A stretch of 64,000 bases of DNA from Colwellia sp. BRX10-3 (GCF_014077505.1 NZ_JACGWA010000004.1:124001-188000), one strand, 5' to 3'; positions 37,546 through 46,424 are shown, numbered from the stretch's first letter. Numbers and translations: made by a program. Notes: generated from the sequence alone by a model not told the origin.

Positions 37546-38238
37546 CTATAAAGAGATAACCATTGCAGAATCAAGTTCGATTGCTGCATCTAGTGCCGCT
37601 AAAATATCTTTTCTTTCTTTTAATTTAGTGCCGTGATGCGCTTTCATATTCAAGGTTAGCATTTGATTAGCAACACTCTTAGCGGTTGCCATTAACTGCT
37701 CTGGTTCAACTAAGGTATCTAAAAACCCAGCTAAAACAGCTGTTTCTGGCGAGAATAATTCTGCATTAATCACCGAGCGTGTTAAATAGTTAATCGGCAT
37801 ACGATTACGCGCTATTTCAATACCCGCTTGGTGCATAGTCATACCAATAGCCACTTCATTTAGGCCAATTTTAAATTGGCCTAAACTGCCGATACGGTGG
37901 TCACAGCTGAGCAATAAAAATGCGCCTTTAGCGATAGCATGGCCAGTACAAGCGCCAATAATAGGGAACTGAAATGACAACATACGACGAGATAAAGTAG
38001 AACCTGCAGTAACCAAGGCTACCGCCGAATCTGAACTTTCTTTCATTGTTTTTAAGTCAAAGCCAGCAGAGAATATCCCAGGTTGACCCGTTAAAATAAC
38101 GACAGCACCGGCTGATTCAGCTTGATCTAAAGCGTCATTTATTTCTGCAATTACTTGGTGAGAAATAGCGTTAACTTTGCCATTTTTTAAAGTGATGGTT
38201 GCAATTTGTTCACTAATTTCAAAATCGATTAATTCCAC
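37546..38238 (-). CDS. Crotonase (enoyl-CoA hydratase/isomerase) family protein
   Basis: A 230-residue crotonase-fold protein, somewhat short for the family. The oxyanion-hole segments are IFSAGFDLKTM (~65) and GACTGHAIAKGAFLLLSCDHRIG (~103). In typical hydratases the second reads GGGCEL, with catalytic Glu; here Phe replaces that Glu. The second catalytic-type Glu is retained in GLNEVAIGM. It may therefore be an isomerase or another crotonase rather than a standard hydratase. It is on the minus strand, outside the plus-strand operon, next to a decayed glutathione transferase. Confidence 0.85.
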   Translation of the reverse strand: MELIDFEISEQIATITLKNGKVNAISHQVIAEINDALDQAESAGAVVILTGQPGIFSAGFDLKTMKESSDSAVALVTAGSTLSRRMLSFQFPIIGACTGHAIAKGAFLLLSCDHRIGSLGQFKIGLNEVAIGMTMHQAGIEIARNRMPINYLTRSVINAELFSPETAVLAGFLDTLVEPEQLMATAKSVANQMLTLNMKAHHGTKLKERKDILAALDAAIELDSAMVISL

Positions 38239-38279
38239 GGTTTTTCCTAAAGTTATCTAATTTTAATAAAATCGTCTTG

Positions 38280-38620
38280 CTAACCAAAACTTGCTGCTTT
38301 TTGATAGGCAGGTCTTTGTTTAATGTTCGCAAGATAGGCTTTGGTTATTTCTCTACTTTTAATAACCCAAGATTTTCAGCAATTTCTAATACAATCGTCA
38401 ACATGATATCAGCGGCACTTAAACAATCGCCAGCAAAATATGATCGTTTGCTTAAAGTATTTTCAATATATGAAAAGTCCAGCTGTATTTCTTTCGCTAT
38501 ATAACCATCAAGTGAGCTTGAGTCATCACACGTTTCCATTGACATCAGTAAGGTTATAATTATTGGAAAAATAAAATTATAGCCAAGCTTACTATCATTT
38601 AAGGTTGGACTCGCCGATAT
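38280..38620 (-). pseudogene. Glutathione S-transferase remnant with frameshift
   Basis: On the minus strand, a frame entering at 38620 after a TAG reads the C-terminal helical domain of a GST: DFSYIENTLSKRSYFAG, then LSAADIMLTIVLEIAENLGLL. It hits TAA at 38345-38347. One base out of frame, immediately after, the typical GST end TKAYLANIKQRPAYQKAASFG continues to a stop at 38280. A one-base loss near 38347 explains the break. The N-terminal thioredoxin-like domain is not visible upstream, so the gene is also 5'-truncated. It is decayed and probably not functional. Confidence 0.75.
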
Positions 38621-38692
38621 CTAATGAATGTTAACGTTGTCTATAATAACGTCTTTGCTTTCAAGTTACGTTGTTAGCATTTAGTGTTAATT

Positions 38693-39355
38693 TTAGCTAA
38701 AAAATGCAACGGCATTATTGATATCTTCACGATCAGTACGCGTGTTATTGACTGCTGCACTTTCATCTGCATAACCGAATGACATACCAAATAAAATTCC
38801 GCGCGTGTCGGGTAAGTTAAGTGCTTTTTTTATAGGATCTGGAAACTGACCTAGAGCGCCTTGCATACAACAAGATAAACCATGCTCTGCGAGTATTAAT
38901 GACAGAGTTTGTGCGTAAATGCCTAAATCAACCGCGCCCATAATGTCTAAATATTTATCCATAGTGAAAAAAACAACGTGTGGCGCATCAAAAAATTGCC
39001 AGTTACGAATCATTGCCATTTGACGGCCTTGCTTATCTTCCCGGCTGACACCAATAGAACTGTAAAGAGCATTAGCTGAACCAAATTGACGATCGCGATG
39101 TACACCTTCATATTTTGGTAGCCAGTTAAAATCAGGATTAGGTGCTACACCTTTCATCACTGCGGAGACCAAGTCGCTTTTTAATTGCTCTTTCTTTTCA
39201 CCTGAAACCACACAGGTTTGCCATGGCTGCACATTACAGTTCGACGGCGATTGTTGTGCCTGTTTAAAAATGGCTTCGAGTAATGCTTGTCGAACAGGTT
39301 TATTTAAATAAGCACGGGTAGAATATCGTTTTTCTAACAGGGCAGTCACTGACAT
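38693..39355 (-). CDS. Nitroreductase family protein
   Basis: A 220-residue FMN-dependent nitroreductase-fold enzyme. The family N-terminus LLEKRYSTRAYLNKPV, the QSPSNCNVQPWQTCVVSG segment (FMN contacts), a DLGIYAQTLSLILAEHGLSCCMQGALG helix and the C-terminal LPDTRGILFGMSFGYAD are all present. Such enzymes reduce nitro groups, quinones or enones with NAD(P)H. The gene is divergent from the acyl-CoA dehydrogenase at 39915 across 559 bp that carry two candidate regulatory sites. Its neighbours suggest a role in handling reactive lipid-derived compounds, but this is only inference. Confidence 0.9.
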   Translation of the reverse strand: MSVTALLEKRYSTRAYLNKPVRQALLEAIFKQAQQSPSNCNVQPWQTCVVSGEKKEQLKSDLVSAVMKGVAPNPDFNWLPKYEGVHRDRQFGSANALYSSIGVSREDKQGRQMAMIRNWQFFDAPHVVFFTMDKYLDIMGAVDLGIYAQTLSLILAEHGLSCCMQGALGQFPDPIKKALNLPDTRGILFGMSFGYADESAAVNNTRTDREDINNAVAFFS

Positions 39356-39620
39356 AGGTAAACCTCTATAAATTGCAAATAAGTTTTGTTAATTAAATAA
39401 AATTTACAATAACTTAAGAGTGAGTATGTGTAATTATTTATATCATTTATGCTAAGCCGATACTTTTACAACACCAATGAATAATTATTATGAACTTGTA
39501 TTCTTAAAACATATAGTTTGTGTTAATCATGAATAAAATCATCTCTGCTCTTGGCTACAGCGTAATATTACAGAAGTGCTTTTTATCACGCTAAAATATA
39601 GTTATATAACAGTAACTCAT

Positions 39621-39690
39621 AGTATACGAATATCTAATAGTAAGTGATAAAAAATATTCATTTGTTTTATACCTACCATGTCAATAGCAT
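39621..39690 (+). promoter_or_regulatory. LysR-type operator element, weaker copy 3
   Basis: TATTCATTTGTTT at 39655 matches the second box of the elements at 18082 and 18509. TAGCAT follows at 39685, the same 31-bp offset as in copy 1. At the place of the inverted repeat the sequence is only partly conserved (GTATAC-N7-TAATAG). Confidence 0.35.
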
Positions 39691-39760
39691 GTAAATTACA
39701 TAATTTTATAACGAGTGACTAGCAGAAACTGTTAAATAAATAGTGCTAACTCATATTAAA

Positions 39761-39776
39761 TTTAGAACGTTCTAAA
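39761..39776. promoter_or_regulatory. Perfect 16-bp palindrome, candidate operator
   Basis: TTTAGAACGTTCTAAA lies about 140 bp before the acyl-CoA dehydrogenase start. Such a short perfect palindrome could bind a dimeric regulator (for example TetR type), but no binding protein is assigned. Confidence 0.4.
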
Positions 39777-39914
39777 AGCGACTCAAATTTAACAGCTAGG
39801 TTATTCGTTATAAAAGTAATCTTAAATGTTCAATAACACGTATTTAAACGAGCTGATTAATTAAAATTGGTAGTAAACAATAAATGTTTGTCAAAAATAA
39901 CGCGGAGAAAATAA

Positions 39915-41708
39915 ATGCCTGAGTATAAAGCCCCGATTCGAGATATTAAATTTGTAATGAAAGAGTTGCTAGATTGCGACAAACATTACCATCAACTGGG
40001 TTACGACGATGCTACTGAAGACATGGTAGATGCTATTCTCTTAGAAGCTGCCAAATTTACTGAGCAGGTTATTGCGCCAATCAACCAAATTGGTGATCAA
40101 CAAGGATGTACATGGACAGATGGTGTAGTCACCACACCCGACGGCTTTAAAGATGCCTATAAACAGTATGTTGATGGCGGTTGGCCAACATTGTCACAAA
40201 ATGTAGAATTTGGCGGGCAAGGGCTACCACATTCTCTTAATGCCGCAATCAGTGAAATGATGTCAGCAGCAAATCATAGTTTTGCTATGTATCCAGGTTT
40301 AAGTCATGGCGCATTAGCAACCATTGAAGCGCATGGTACAGACAAACAAAAACAACAATTTATACCTAAGCTTGTTGAAGGTAGTTGGACCGGTACCATG
40401 TGTTTAACTGAGTCACATTGTGGTACCGATTTAGGTATGCTGCGCACAAAAGCTGAACTAAGTGATGACGGAAGTTATTCATTAACAGGTACAAAAATAT
40501 TTATTTCAGCTGGTGATCACGACTTATCTGACAATATTGTGCATATTGTTATCGCACGTATTCCTGGTTCGCCTGAAGGTAGTAAGGGTATTTCTCTTTT
40601 TATCGTACCAAAATTCAATGTTAACGATGACGGTTCAATAGCAGATAGAAACGCTGTTAGCTGTGGCTCTATTGAACATAAAATGGGCATTAATGCTAAT
40701 GCGACCTGTGTCATTAATTTTGATAATGCCAAAGGGTACTTAATTGGCGAAGTTAATCGTGGCTTAAACTGTATGTTTACCTTTATGAATGCAGCACGTC
40801 TAGCCGTAGCGCTTGAAGGAACAGCAGCAACAGAAGCGGCATTTCAAGGATCATTAGCTTATGCTAAGGATCGTTTGCAAATGCGTTCAATTAGCGGCAT
40901 TAAAAACCCAAATGGCCCAGCAGATCCGATTATAGTGCATCCAGATGTGCGCAGAATGTTGTTAACACAAAAATCTATTGCTGAGGGTGGTCGAGCACTA
41001 ATAGGTTATTTATCACAATTAGTGGATATAACCCATGTGGAAAAAGATGAAGCTAAAAGAGCTGAAGCCGATACCACACTGGCCTTACTAACACCGATAG
41101 CAAAAGCATTATTAAGTGAGTTAGGCTTTGAATGTACTAGTCATGGTGTACAAATATTTGGCGGCCATGGTTTCATAAAAGAATGGGGCATGGAACAATT
41201 AATGCGTGATACCAAAATTAGTTGTTTATACGAAGGTACGACTGGTATTCAAGCATTAGATTTACTTGCCCGTAAAATTTTAGGTAGCAAAGGCAAAATT
41301 TTACAACCATTTATGACTGATATTGGTGCGTTTTGTCAAGAAAACGCAGGTAATCCAGCCATGACACAGCACATACAAGCTTTAGGTACATACGTTAAGC
41401 AATGGCAAGAGATAACCGCTAATGTTGGTAAAAAAGCGATGGGCAACGCCGATGAAATTGGCGGCGCATCGGTGGATTATTTGATGTTTGCAGGTTATGT
41501 TACTTTAGCTTATTTCTGGGCTAGAATGGCAGCAGTGGCTCACAGTAAATTAGAAAACGGTGATGATAAAGCGTTTTATCAAGCTAAAATACACACCTGT
41601 GAGTTTTACTTTAAACGCATACTACCACGTGCTCAAGGGCATGCAGCTTGTATCGAAGGTGGTGTTGATTCAATGATGGCACTTCCGAGTGAAGATTTTG
41701 CTTTTTAA
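39915..41708 (+). CDS. Long-form acyl-CoA dehydrogenase with C-terminal extension (second copy)
   Basis: A 597-residue acyl-CoA dehydrogenase with the same architecture as 24735-26540. GTMCLTESHCGTDLGMLRTKA is the FAD/substrate motif, followed by ISAGDHDLSDNIVHIVIARIPG, FIVPKFNVNDDG, the NAARLAVALEGTAATE region and QIFGGHGFIKEWGMEQLMRDTKISCLYEGTTGIQALDLL. A C-terminal helical domain ends the chain. It catalyses the first beta-oxidation step. It stands alone on the plus strand, preceded by a GGAGA ribosome binding site and by candidate operators. It may be co-regulated with the main block by the LysR protein. Confidence 0.93.
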   Translation: MPEYKAPIRDIKFVMKELLDCDKHYHQLGYDDATEDMVDAILLEAAKFTEQVIAPINQIGDQQGCTWTDGVVTTPDGFKDAYKQYVDGGWPTLSQNVEFGGQGLPHSLNAAISEMMSAANHSFAMYPGLSHGALATIEAHGTDKQKQQFIPKLVEGSWTGTMCLTESHCGTDLGMLRTKAELSDDGSYSLTGTKIFISAGDHDLSDNIVHIVIARIPGSPEGSKGISLFIVPKFNVNDDGSIADRNAVSCGSIEHKMGINANATCVINFDNAKGYLIGEVNRGLNCMFTFMNAARLAVALEGTAATEAAFQGSLAYAKDRLQMRSISGIKNPNGPADPIIVHPDVRRMLLTQKSIAEGGRALIGYLSQLVDITHVEKDEAKRAEADTTLALLTPIAKALLSELGFECTSHGVQIFGGHGFIKEWGMEQLMRDTKISCLYEGTTGIQALDLLARKILGSKGKILQPFMTDIGAFCQENAGNPAMTQHIQALGTYVKQWQEITANVGKKAMGNADEIGGASVDYLMFAGYVTLAYFWARMAAVAHSKLENGDDKAFYQAKIHTCEFYFKRILPRAQGHAACIEGGVDSMMALPSEDFAF

Positions 41709-42314
41709 CTGCCATATAATTTTATGACAATTCAATAGCATTTGTTCTTTATTAATTACAAATCTTCAAAATATCATTAGCGTAGAAAAGCAATTTTCTG
41801 CGTTAATGAGCAAATACTTAAATAGCTACCTTGTCAAATTCACCGCTTATTATCTTCTAATAAATACACTTTAGAAGCTTAACGTATCGACATATTTCAA
41901 CATTACAGAACTCAACAGAACTAAATAGAACTAAATAGAACTCAACAATACTTTAGCCTTCAAATGTAAAAATCAATCACCAATACCACATGTTTTCTAA
42001 GTGTTAGCAACTATATCTTAAAGATAGCCAGTTATGTTCAAGATAAGTGTGTTGATAAACAATGAAAATTTTGAACATTGTGCTTAATATATTGCTATTG
42101 TTATGATAATTAATTATTTATTTTTTAATTTATTTAAAGTAACTTAATCACACAGGGTGATTTAAATTTAATCTCCCGTTCATAAGTTAAGTTTATTAAG
42201 TTGCTGCCAATTAGGCTATATATTAAGCAACACTCTTGAATAAATATAAATCGAACGATAGTTTATTGATCGTATATGTAAAAAATATAAAGAGATTAAA
42301 GGAATAATTTATTC
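41709..42314. other. Intergenic region with a hairpin and 10-bp tandem repeats
   Basis: No gene is seen in 606 bp. An imperfect 14-bp hairpin (ATTAGCGTAGAAAA with TTTTCTGCGTTAAT, 41776-41807) may end the acyl-CoA dehydrogenase transcript although it lacks a T-run. Four 10-bp repeats lie at 41907-41946. The remainder is very A/T-rich and should hold the promoter of the hemerythrin gene. Confidence 0.5.
41907..41946. repeat. Four tandem 10-bp units
   Basis: Units in order: AGAACTCAAC, AGAACTAAAT, AGAACTAAAT, AGAACTCAAC. The outer pair and the inner pair are each identical. The 10-bp period is close to one turn of DNA. Confidence 0.75.
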
Positions 42315-43916
42315 ATGAAGCCGGTGAAATCAACTAACCACCCAGATATTGTCATGATCTATCAAGATCGGGATAGTGTTGAGCCTGCAATTCAGCAAAT
42401 TATGGAATTAGGACTGGATTTTAAAGCTTATAAATACAACCCAAGAAAATTAAATAGTTTAACCGCAATGAAGCCAAAAGTTTTGTTGCTATCGTCAAAT
42501 AACATCAAAAGTACTATTGAATTTTATATTAATTATTTAGAAGAATATAAACAAAATATAGCACCTCATAGTGCCATTTTACTGATCAACAACCGTGAAA
42601 CTTTTCGAGCATATTTAGCTTGTGAAAATGGTTTATTTGATGACTACGCCATTATAAATCCCTTAAATGAGCCTTATCGCTTAAAGCTAGCATTACTACA
42701 AGAACTTAAATTAATTGAAAATCGTAATAATGAGAGCTTAGAGCAACTTATTAATGATGGTGAAGATGAACTTGCCTCATGTATAGAACATGGCGTAGCA
42801 CTTAAAAAGTCTTTTATAACTAAAGTTAATCAATGTGAAAAAGATATTTTATCGGCGACAAATATTGCATTAGATAACGATGACGCGAAAATAGTATTAC
42901 AAAATATTATTGGTTTATCTATTGACGAAATGAACGAAAGCGTCTCAGGCAGTATACAAAATATTTTAGATCAACTACTTGAATTAAAAGCAAGTAATCA
43001 AGTACTAAAAGAAAACTTTGCCAAGATTAACCTACCGCAAGATAAAACCATTGTTGGTGTAAATACTGAGCTATTAATCTCTGAACATGAAAGTTTCGAA
43101 CATCCACAAACTGCTTGTTATAAAGTGCTTATAGCCGAACCCTCAGATATGTTCACCCTTGTTATTGATAAAATTTTTTCTGGCACGGTATTCAAATATG
43201 TTTTAGTTAATGATGGTCAAACTGCACTGGAAAAAATTCACGACTTTCAACCCGACGTTGTACTTTTAGCCTATGACTTGCCTACTATTAATGGCATAGA
43301 AATTACCAAAATAATTCGTCAAGAGGGTAATCAAGTTCCTGTTATCGCTTACACGCAATATCGTGATAGAGAAGCAATTAAGCGTTGGTTCCCACTAGGC
43401 TTAAGTGGCTATTTAATAAAACCTTCAAAGAAAAGTGCCATATTAAAAAGTATTCACAAAGCAATTTCAGCACCTACTGAAGTACTTGAATATCATGAAA
43501 AAGAAGTTACTAATATAATTAAATGGTTGCCAAATTACGCAGTAGGCAATAAAGAGATTGATGAACAACATCAAGTAATATTTACCATGCTGAATGATTT
43601 TTATCATAAAGATAATAAGCAGTCAGCCATCATGCTATTTCAACATTTATCTTCATATATTGATTTGCAATTTGAGTCTGAGGAAGCTTTACTAAGACAA
43701 ATTAATTACCCTGATACTGCCGAACATATAAAGGAACATCTGGAATTAAAAGAGAAGCTTGTAATGTTTTTAAATAAACTTGATGATTATGATCTCGATT
43801 TACAACATAAAATAGCCATGTTTATTCACGCTTGGCTTACTCAGCATATTTTAAAGTCAGATATGGCAATTAAGACTTATGCGCTATCGATAGAAGAAGA
43901 AAGCTTTATGGAGTAA
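42315..43916 (+). CDS. Degenerate-receiver protein with C-terminal hemerythrin domain
   Basis: A 533-residue cytoplasmic protein. The first ~130 residues resemble a degenerate receiver fold, ~140-250 are helical, ~268-390 form a receiver-like domain, and ~405-525 form a bacteriohemerythrin domain. In the receiver, the phospho-acceptor Asp is Ala319 (VVLLAYDLP) and the acidic pair is EP; Thr and Lys (LIKPSK) remain. In the hemerythrin, ligand motifs EIDEQH, ESEE, YPDTAEHIKEH and WLTQHILKSD are present, but the His of HFxxEE is Gln452. It is probably an oxygen- or redox-linked signalling protein that does not use phosphorylation. No kinase or output gene is adjacent. Confidence 0.85.
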   Translation: MKPVKSTNHPDIVMIYQDRDSVEPAIQQIMELGLDFKAYKYNPRKLNSLTAMKPKVLLLSSNNIKSTIEFYINYLEEYKQNIAPHSAILLINNRETFRAYLACENGLFDDYAIINPLNEPYRLKLALLQELKLIENRNNESLEQLINDGEDELASCIEHGVALKKSFITKVNQCEKDILSATNIALDNDDAKIVLQNIIGLSIDEMNESVSGSIQNILDQLLELKASNQVLKENFAKINLPQDKTIVGVNTELLISEHESFEHPQTACYKVLIAEPSDMFTLVIDKIFSGTVFKYVLVNDGQTALEKIHDFQPDVVLLAYDLPTINGIEITKIIRQEGNQVPVIAYTQYRDREAIKRWFPLGLSGYLIKPSKKSAILKSIHKAISAPTEVLEYHEKEVTNIIKWLPNYAVGNKEIDEQHQVIFTMLNDFYHKDNKQSAIMLFQHLSSYIDLQFESEEALLRQINYPDTAEHIKEHLELKEKLVMFLNKLDDYDLDLQHKIAMFIHAWLTQHILKSDMAIKTYALSIEEESFME

Positions 43917-44032
43917 TGGTTTTCGTTTAAAAATCAATCTACTATTTTGTTAACATATGAAAAGTTAGCGAAAGCTTGTTCTGTATAACTATTAAAAAAA
44001 CATTCAACATTACAATTTAAGAGAGCTATTTA

Positions 44033-44773
44033 TTATGCATTTTGGTTCTGTTGAATAATCTTTTTTATGGTGTTTTCTGACAAGAGTAAAAATATCACCG
44101 CAGAAAGTATCGCCGAGGCGAAAATCATACACATCACTATTATTTGATACCGGGCAGCAATTAAGGGTGAAACGCCTGATAATATTTGCCCTGTCATCAT
44201 GCCAGGTAATGAAACTAACCCAACAGCAAACAATGAATTAACTACCGGTATGGTCGCAGCGTTAAGCGCTTGCTTTCGCGCTATTGGAAAGGGCGTTTTA
44301 TTTCCAATCTCTGAAAATATTCTTTCTGCACATAGACTAATACTATTCATAGCGGTAGCGAATATCATACCGGCCAGTGGAATAATAACTTGTGGTTGAT
44401 ACCATGGAGTTATTGACATTGCACCTTGGCTGATAACAAATAGCGTAAAACCACCACCAGATAATATAGCAATAAACCCATACTTAAATAGTACCAAACG
44501 GTGTTTAGGCAGAGTTCGTAAAGCTATCCAACACGAAATACAGACCATCGCCAATAATATTGATGAAATTAGCCAAGCATTGTCAGAATAAAAAATATAG
44601 CTTAATACATAACCAATGAGTAATAGCTGAACAAGCATACGTGAGAGCGCATAGCTGGCTTCTTTTATATTTAACGAGCATAAATATAAAAAACCTAGCG
44701 CAATTATTACTGGAATAAAAGCAACCGACAGATCAGCCAAACTGATCATTTGCAGGGTATCATTCATGGGCAT
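44033..44773 (-). CDS. FetB-like ABC transporter permease (UPF0014 family)
   Basis: A 246-residue inner-membrane protein with about seven hydrophobic segments, matching the YbbM/FetB family (iron-export permease in E. coli, paired with the ATPase FetA). Signatures are AGMIFATAMNSISLCAERIF, KQALNAATIPVVNSLFAVGLVSLPGMMTGQILSG and PLIAARYQIIVM. The partner ATPase gene, normally adjacent, is absent on both sides: a hemerythrin gene lies downstream and hupE upstream in the opposite direction. It may use an ATPase encoded elsewhere. The start could also be the ATG two codons inside. Confidence 0.88.
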   Translation of the reverse strand: MPMNDTLQMISLADLSVAFIPVIIALGFLYLCSLNIKEASYALSRMLVQLLLIGYVLSYIFYSDNAWLISSILLAMVCISCWIALRTLPKHRLVLFKYGFIAILSGGGFTLFVISQGAMSITPWYQPQVIIPLAGMIFATAMNSISLCAERIFSEIGNKTPFPIARKQALNAATIPVVNSLFAVGLVSLPGMMTGQILSGVSPLIAARYQIIVMCMIFASAILSAVIFLLLSENTIKKIIQQNQNA

Positions 44774-45079
44774 TGATAATATTAATAATAGGTGCGGTTA
44801 TTATTTATCATTTTTGTTACAGGGTATACAGCATAAAACATTAACTTTGTAAGTTTAGTGATGTCACTAGGTGTTTACCAACAATAGTCAAATATTGTTG
44901 ACACAACATGTCTGAGTTTGACAGCATATAATTACCTTTGTTTGCAGGCATAGTGTATAAACCTTGTGATGCAAAGACAGAAGTAGCTTAAGATTAGTAA
45001 CAGTTTTTATTATCTATGACGAAGCTTAAGTACATATAAATAAAAAGTTGGTGATGCTATCAACATCAAGGACCCATCT
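44774..45079. other. Divergent intergenic region between the FetB-like gene and hupE
   Basis: A 306-bp region that should hold both promoters. A small inverted repeat, TGTTG-ACA-CAACA (44896-44908), is the only structure seen. Confidence 0.4.
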
Positions 45080-45775
45080 GTGAGTAAAACCGTTAAACAT
45101 TCGTTACAATTACTGTTAATAATTTCAGGATTTTTTGCTTCATTTTCACTGTTAGCACATGGTGTAGACGATGCAACAAAACAGTTTTTAGAAGCTAACC
45201 AAGGCGCAGCAATATTCCCCTTTATTTATATTGGTGCTAAACATATGCTAACAGGCTACGACCACTTATTATTTCTGGTTGGCGTGGTGTTCTTTTTGTT
45301 TCGAAGTAAAGATGTACTGCTTTATGTGAGTTTATTTACCTTAGGACACAGTTTAACTTTACTCTATGGTGTATTTAGCAATATTGAAATTAATCCCTAT
45401 ATTATTGACGCCATAATAGGGCTATCTGTTGTCTATAAAGGTTTTGACAATTTAGGCGGTTTTAAACGTGTATTTAACTACCAACCCAATACAAAAATTG
45501 CTGTAACAATATTTGGTTTATTTCATGGCTTTGGTTTAGCCACTAAAATACAGGAATTTCAGTTACCCAGTAATGGTTTGATTAGCAACATAATATCATT
45601 CAATATTGGCGTTGAAATAGGTCAGTTTTTAGCGCTTGGTCTAGTGTTAATCATATTAAATTTTTGGCGCAGACATAGCAGCTACTTAAACTTTGCAACA
45701 GTCACAAACACCGCCTTAATGAGTGCCGGCTTTATGCTAATCGGTTTACAGCTTACTGGCTATTTTATCAATTAG
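45080..45775 (+). CDS. HupE/UreJ family membrane protein
   Basis: A 231-residue protein with a signal-like first helix (LLLIISGFFASFSLLAHG) and six further hydrophobic segments. Conserved HupE marks are GAKHMLTGYDHLLFL, LFTLGHSLTLLYG and FGLFHGFGLATK, whose His and Asp residues are thought to bind nickel or cobalt. Members are proposed Ni/Co permeases or accessory proteins, yet many, like this one, have no hydrogenase or urease nearby. The start is GTG 45080, supported by AAGGA at 45067-45071. It is followed by an anchor protein gene 98 bp later, a pairing I recall from related genomes. Confidence 0.85.
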   Translation: MSKTVKHSLQLLLIISGFFASFSLLAHGVDDATKQFLEANQGAAIFPFIYIGAKHMLTGYDHLLFLVGVVFFLFRSKDVLLYVSLFTLGHSLTLLYGVFSNIEINPYIIDAIIGLSVVYKGFDNLGGFKRVFNYQPNTKIAVTIFGLFHGFGLATKIQEFQLPSNGLISNIISFNIGVEIGQFLALGLVLIILNFWRRHSSYLNFATVTNTALMSAGFMLIGLQLTGYFIN

Positions 45776-45873
45776 TACCGGTTGTTTCTTTCGCTAATAC
45801 TAGGAATAGCTAGTGGTCAATTTAGCTTTTAACATTCATACAATAAACAAAATGAAAACATTTAGGATTTAAC

Positions 45874-46410
45874 ATGAACAAATTTAATGTACCTGTACAT
45901 AGCACCAAAACATTAATTAAAGCAGGTGTAATTGCAATTTTAGTCGCTATAACGTTACTTGTTACCTGTATTCTACCAGCAGAATACAATATTGACCCAA
46001 CGGGGATAGGTAAAACATTAGGGCTGACCGCCATTGCTGAAGCGTCAGAGAAGTCGCCCACCTTAGTAATAGAGCGAGGTGACCAAAATGATCTATTACG
46101 CACTGACAATGTTGAAATCATAATTCTGGCAGGTAAAGGTTTAGAATACAAACTCAACATGGATAAACATGCTCATGTTGAATATGAATGGAAAACCGAT
46201 GGTGAACCACTTTATTTTGACTTTCATGGTGAACCAGCAGGGGATAAAACAGGGTATTTTGAAAGCTTTTCAATTACCACCTCAAACCATATGCAAGGTT
46301 CGCTTACCACGCCATTTAAAGGTTCGCATGGTTGGTATTGGAAAAACAAAAGTCAGCAGCCCATAACTGTTTCATTATCTATGAAAGGTTATTACACCAT
46401 TAAAGGCTAA
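45874..46410 (+). CDS. Single-pass membrane-anchored protein next to hupE
   Basis: A 178-residue protein with a short cytoplasmic N-terminus, one transmembrane helix (~residues 16-36) and a periplasmic beta-rich domain (~60-175). The conserved-looking end contains DFHGEPAG, a SHGWYWKN segment and GYYTIKG. Proteins of this type are usually called transmembrane anchor protein and accompany HupE/UreJ-like genes; no biochemical role is established. The AAACATTTAGGATTT leader contains a usable AGGA site. It ends at a bidirectional terminator shared with the MATE gene. Confidence 0.8.
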   Translation: MNKFNVPVHSTKTLIKAGVIAILVAITLLVTCILPAEYNIDPTGIGKTLGLTAIAEASEKSPTLVIERGDQNDLLRTDNVEIIILAGKGLEYKLNMDKHAHVEYEWKTDGEPLYFDFHGEPAGDKTGYFESFSITTSNHMQGSLTTPFKGSHGWYWKNKSQQPITVSLSMKGYYTIKG

Positions 46411-46424
46411 GCTGTGCTGTCATA

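Larger units (their letters stand above)
39356..39914. other. Divergent intergenic region before the second long acyl-CoA dehydrogenase
   Basis: A 559-bp A/T-rich region without a gene. It contains a weaker copy of the LysR-type element (39621-39690) and a perfect 16-bp palindrome (39761-39776). Both lie on the acyl-CoA dehydrogenase side. Confidence 0.5.
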
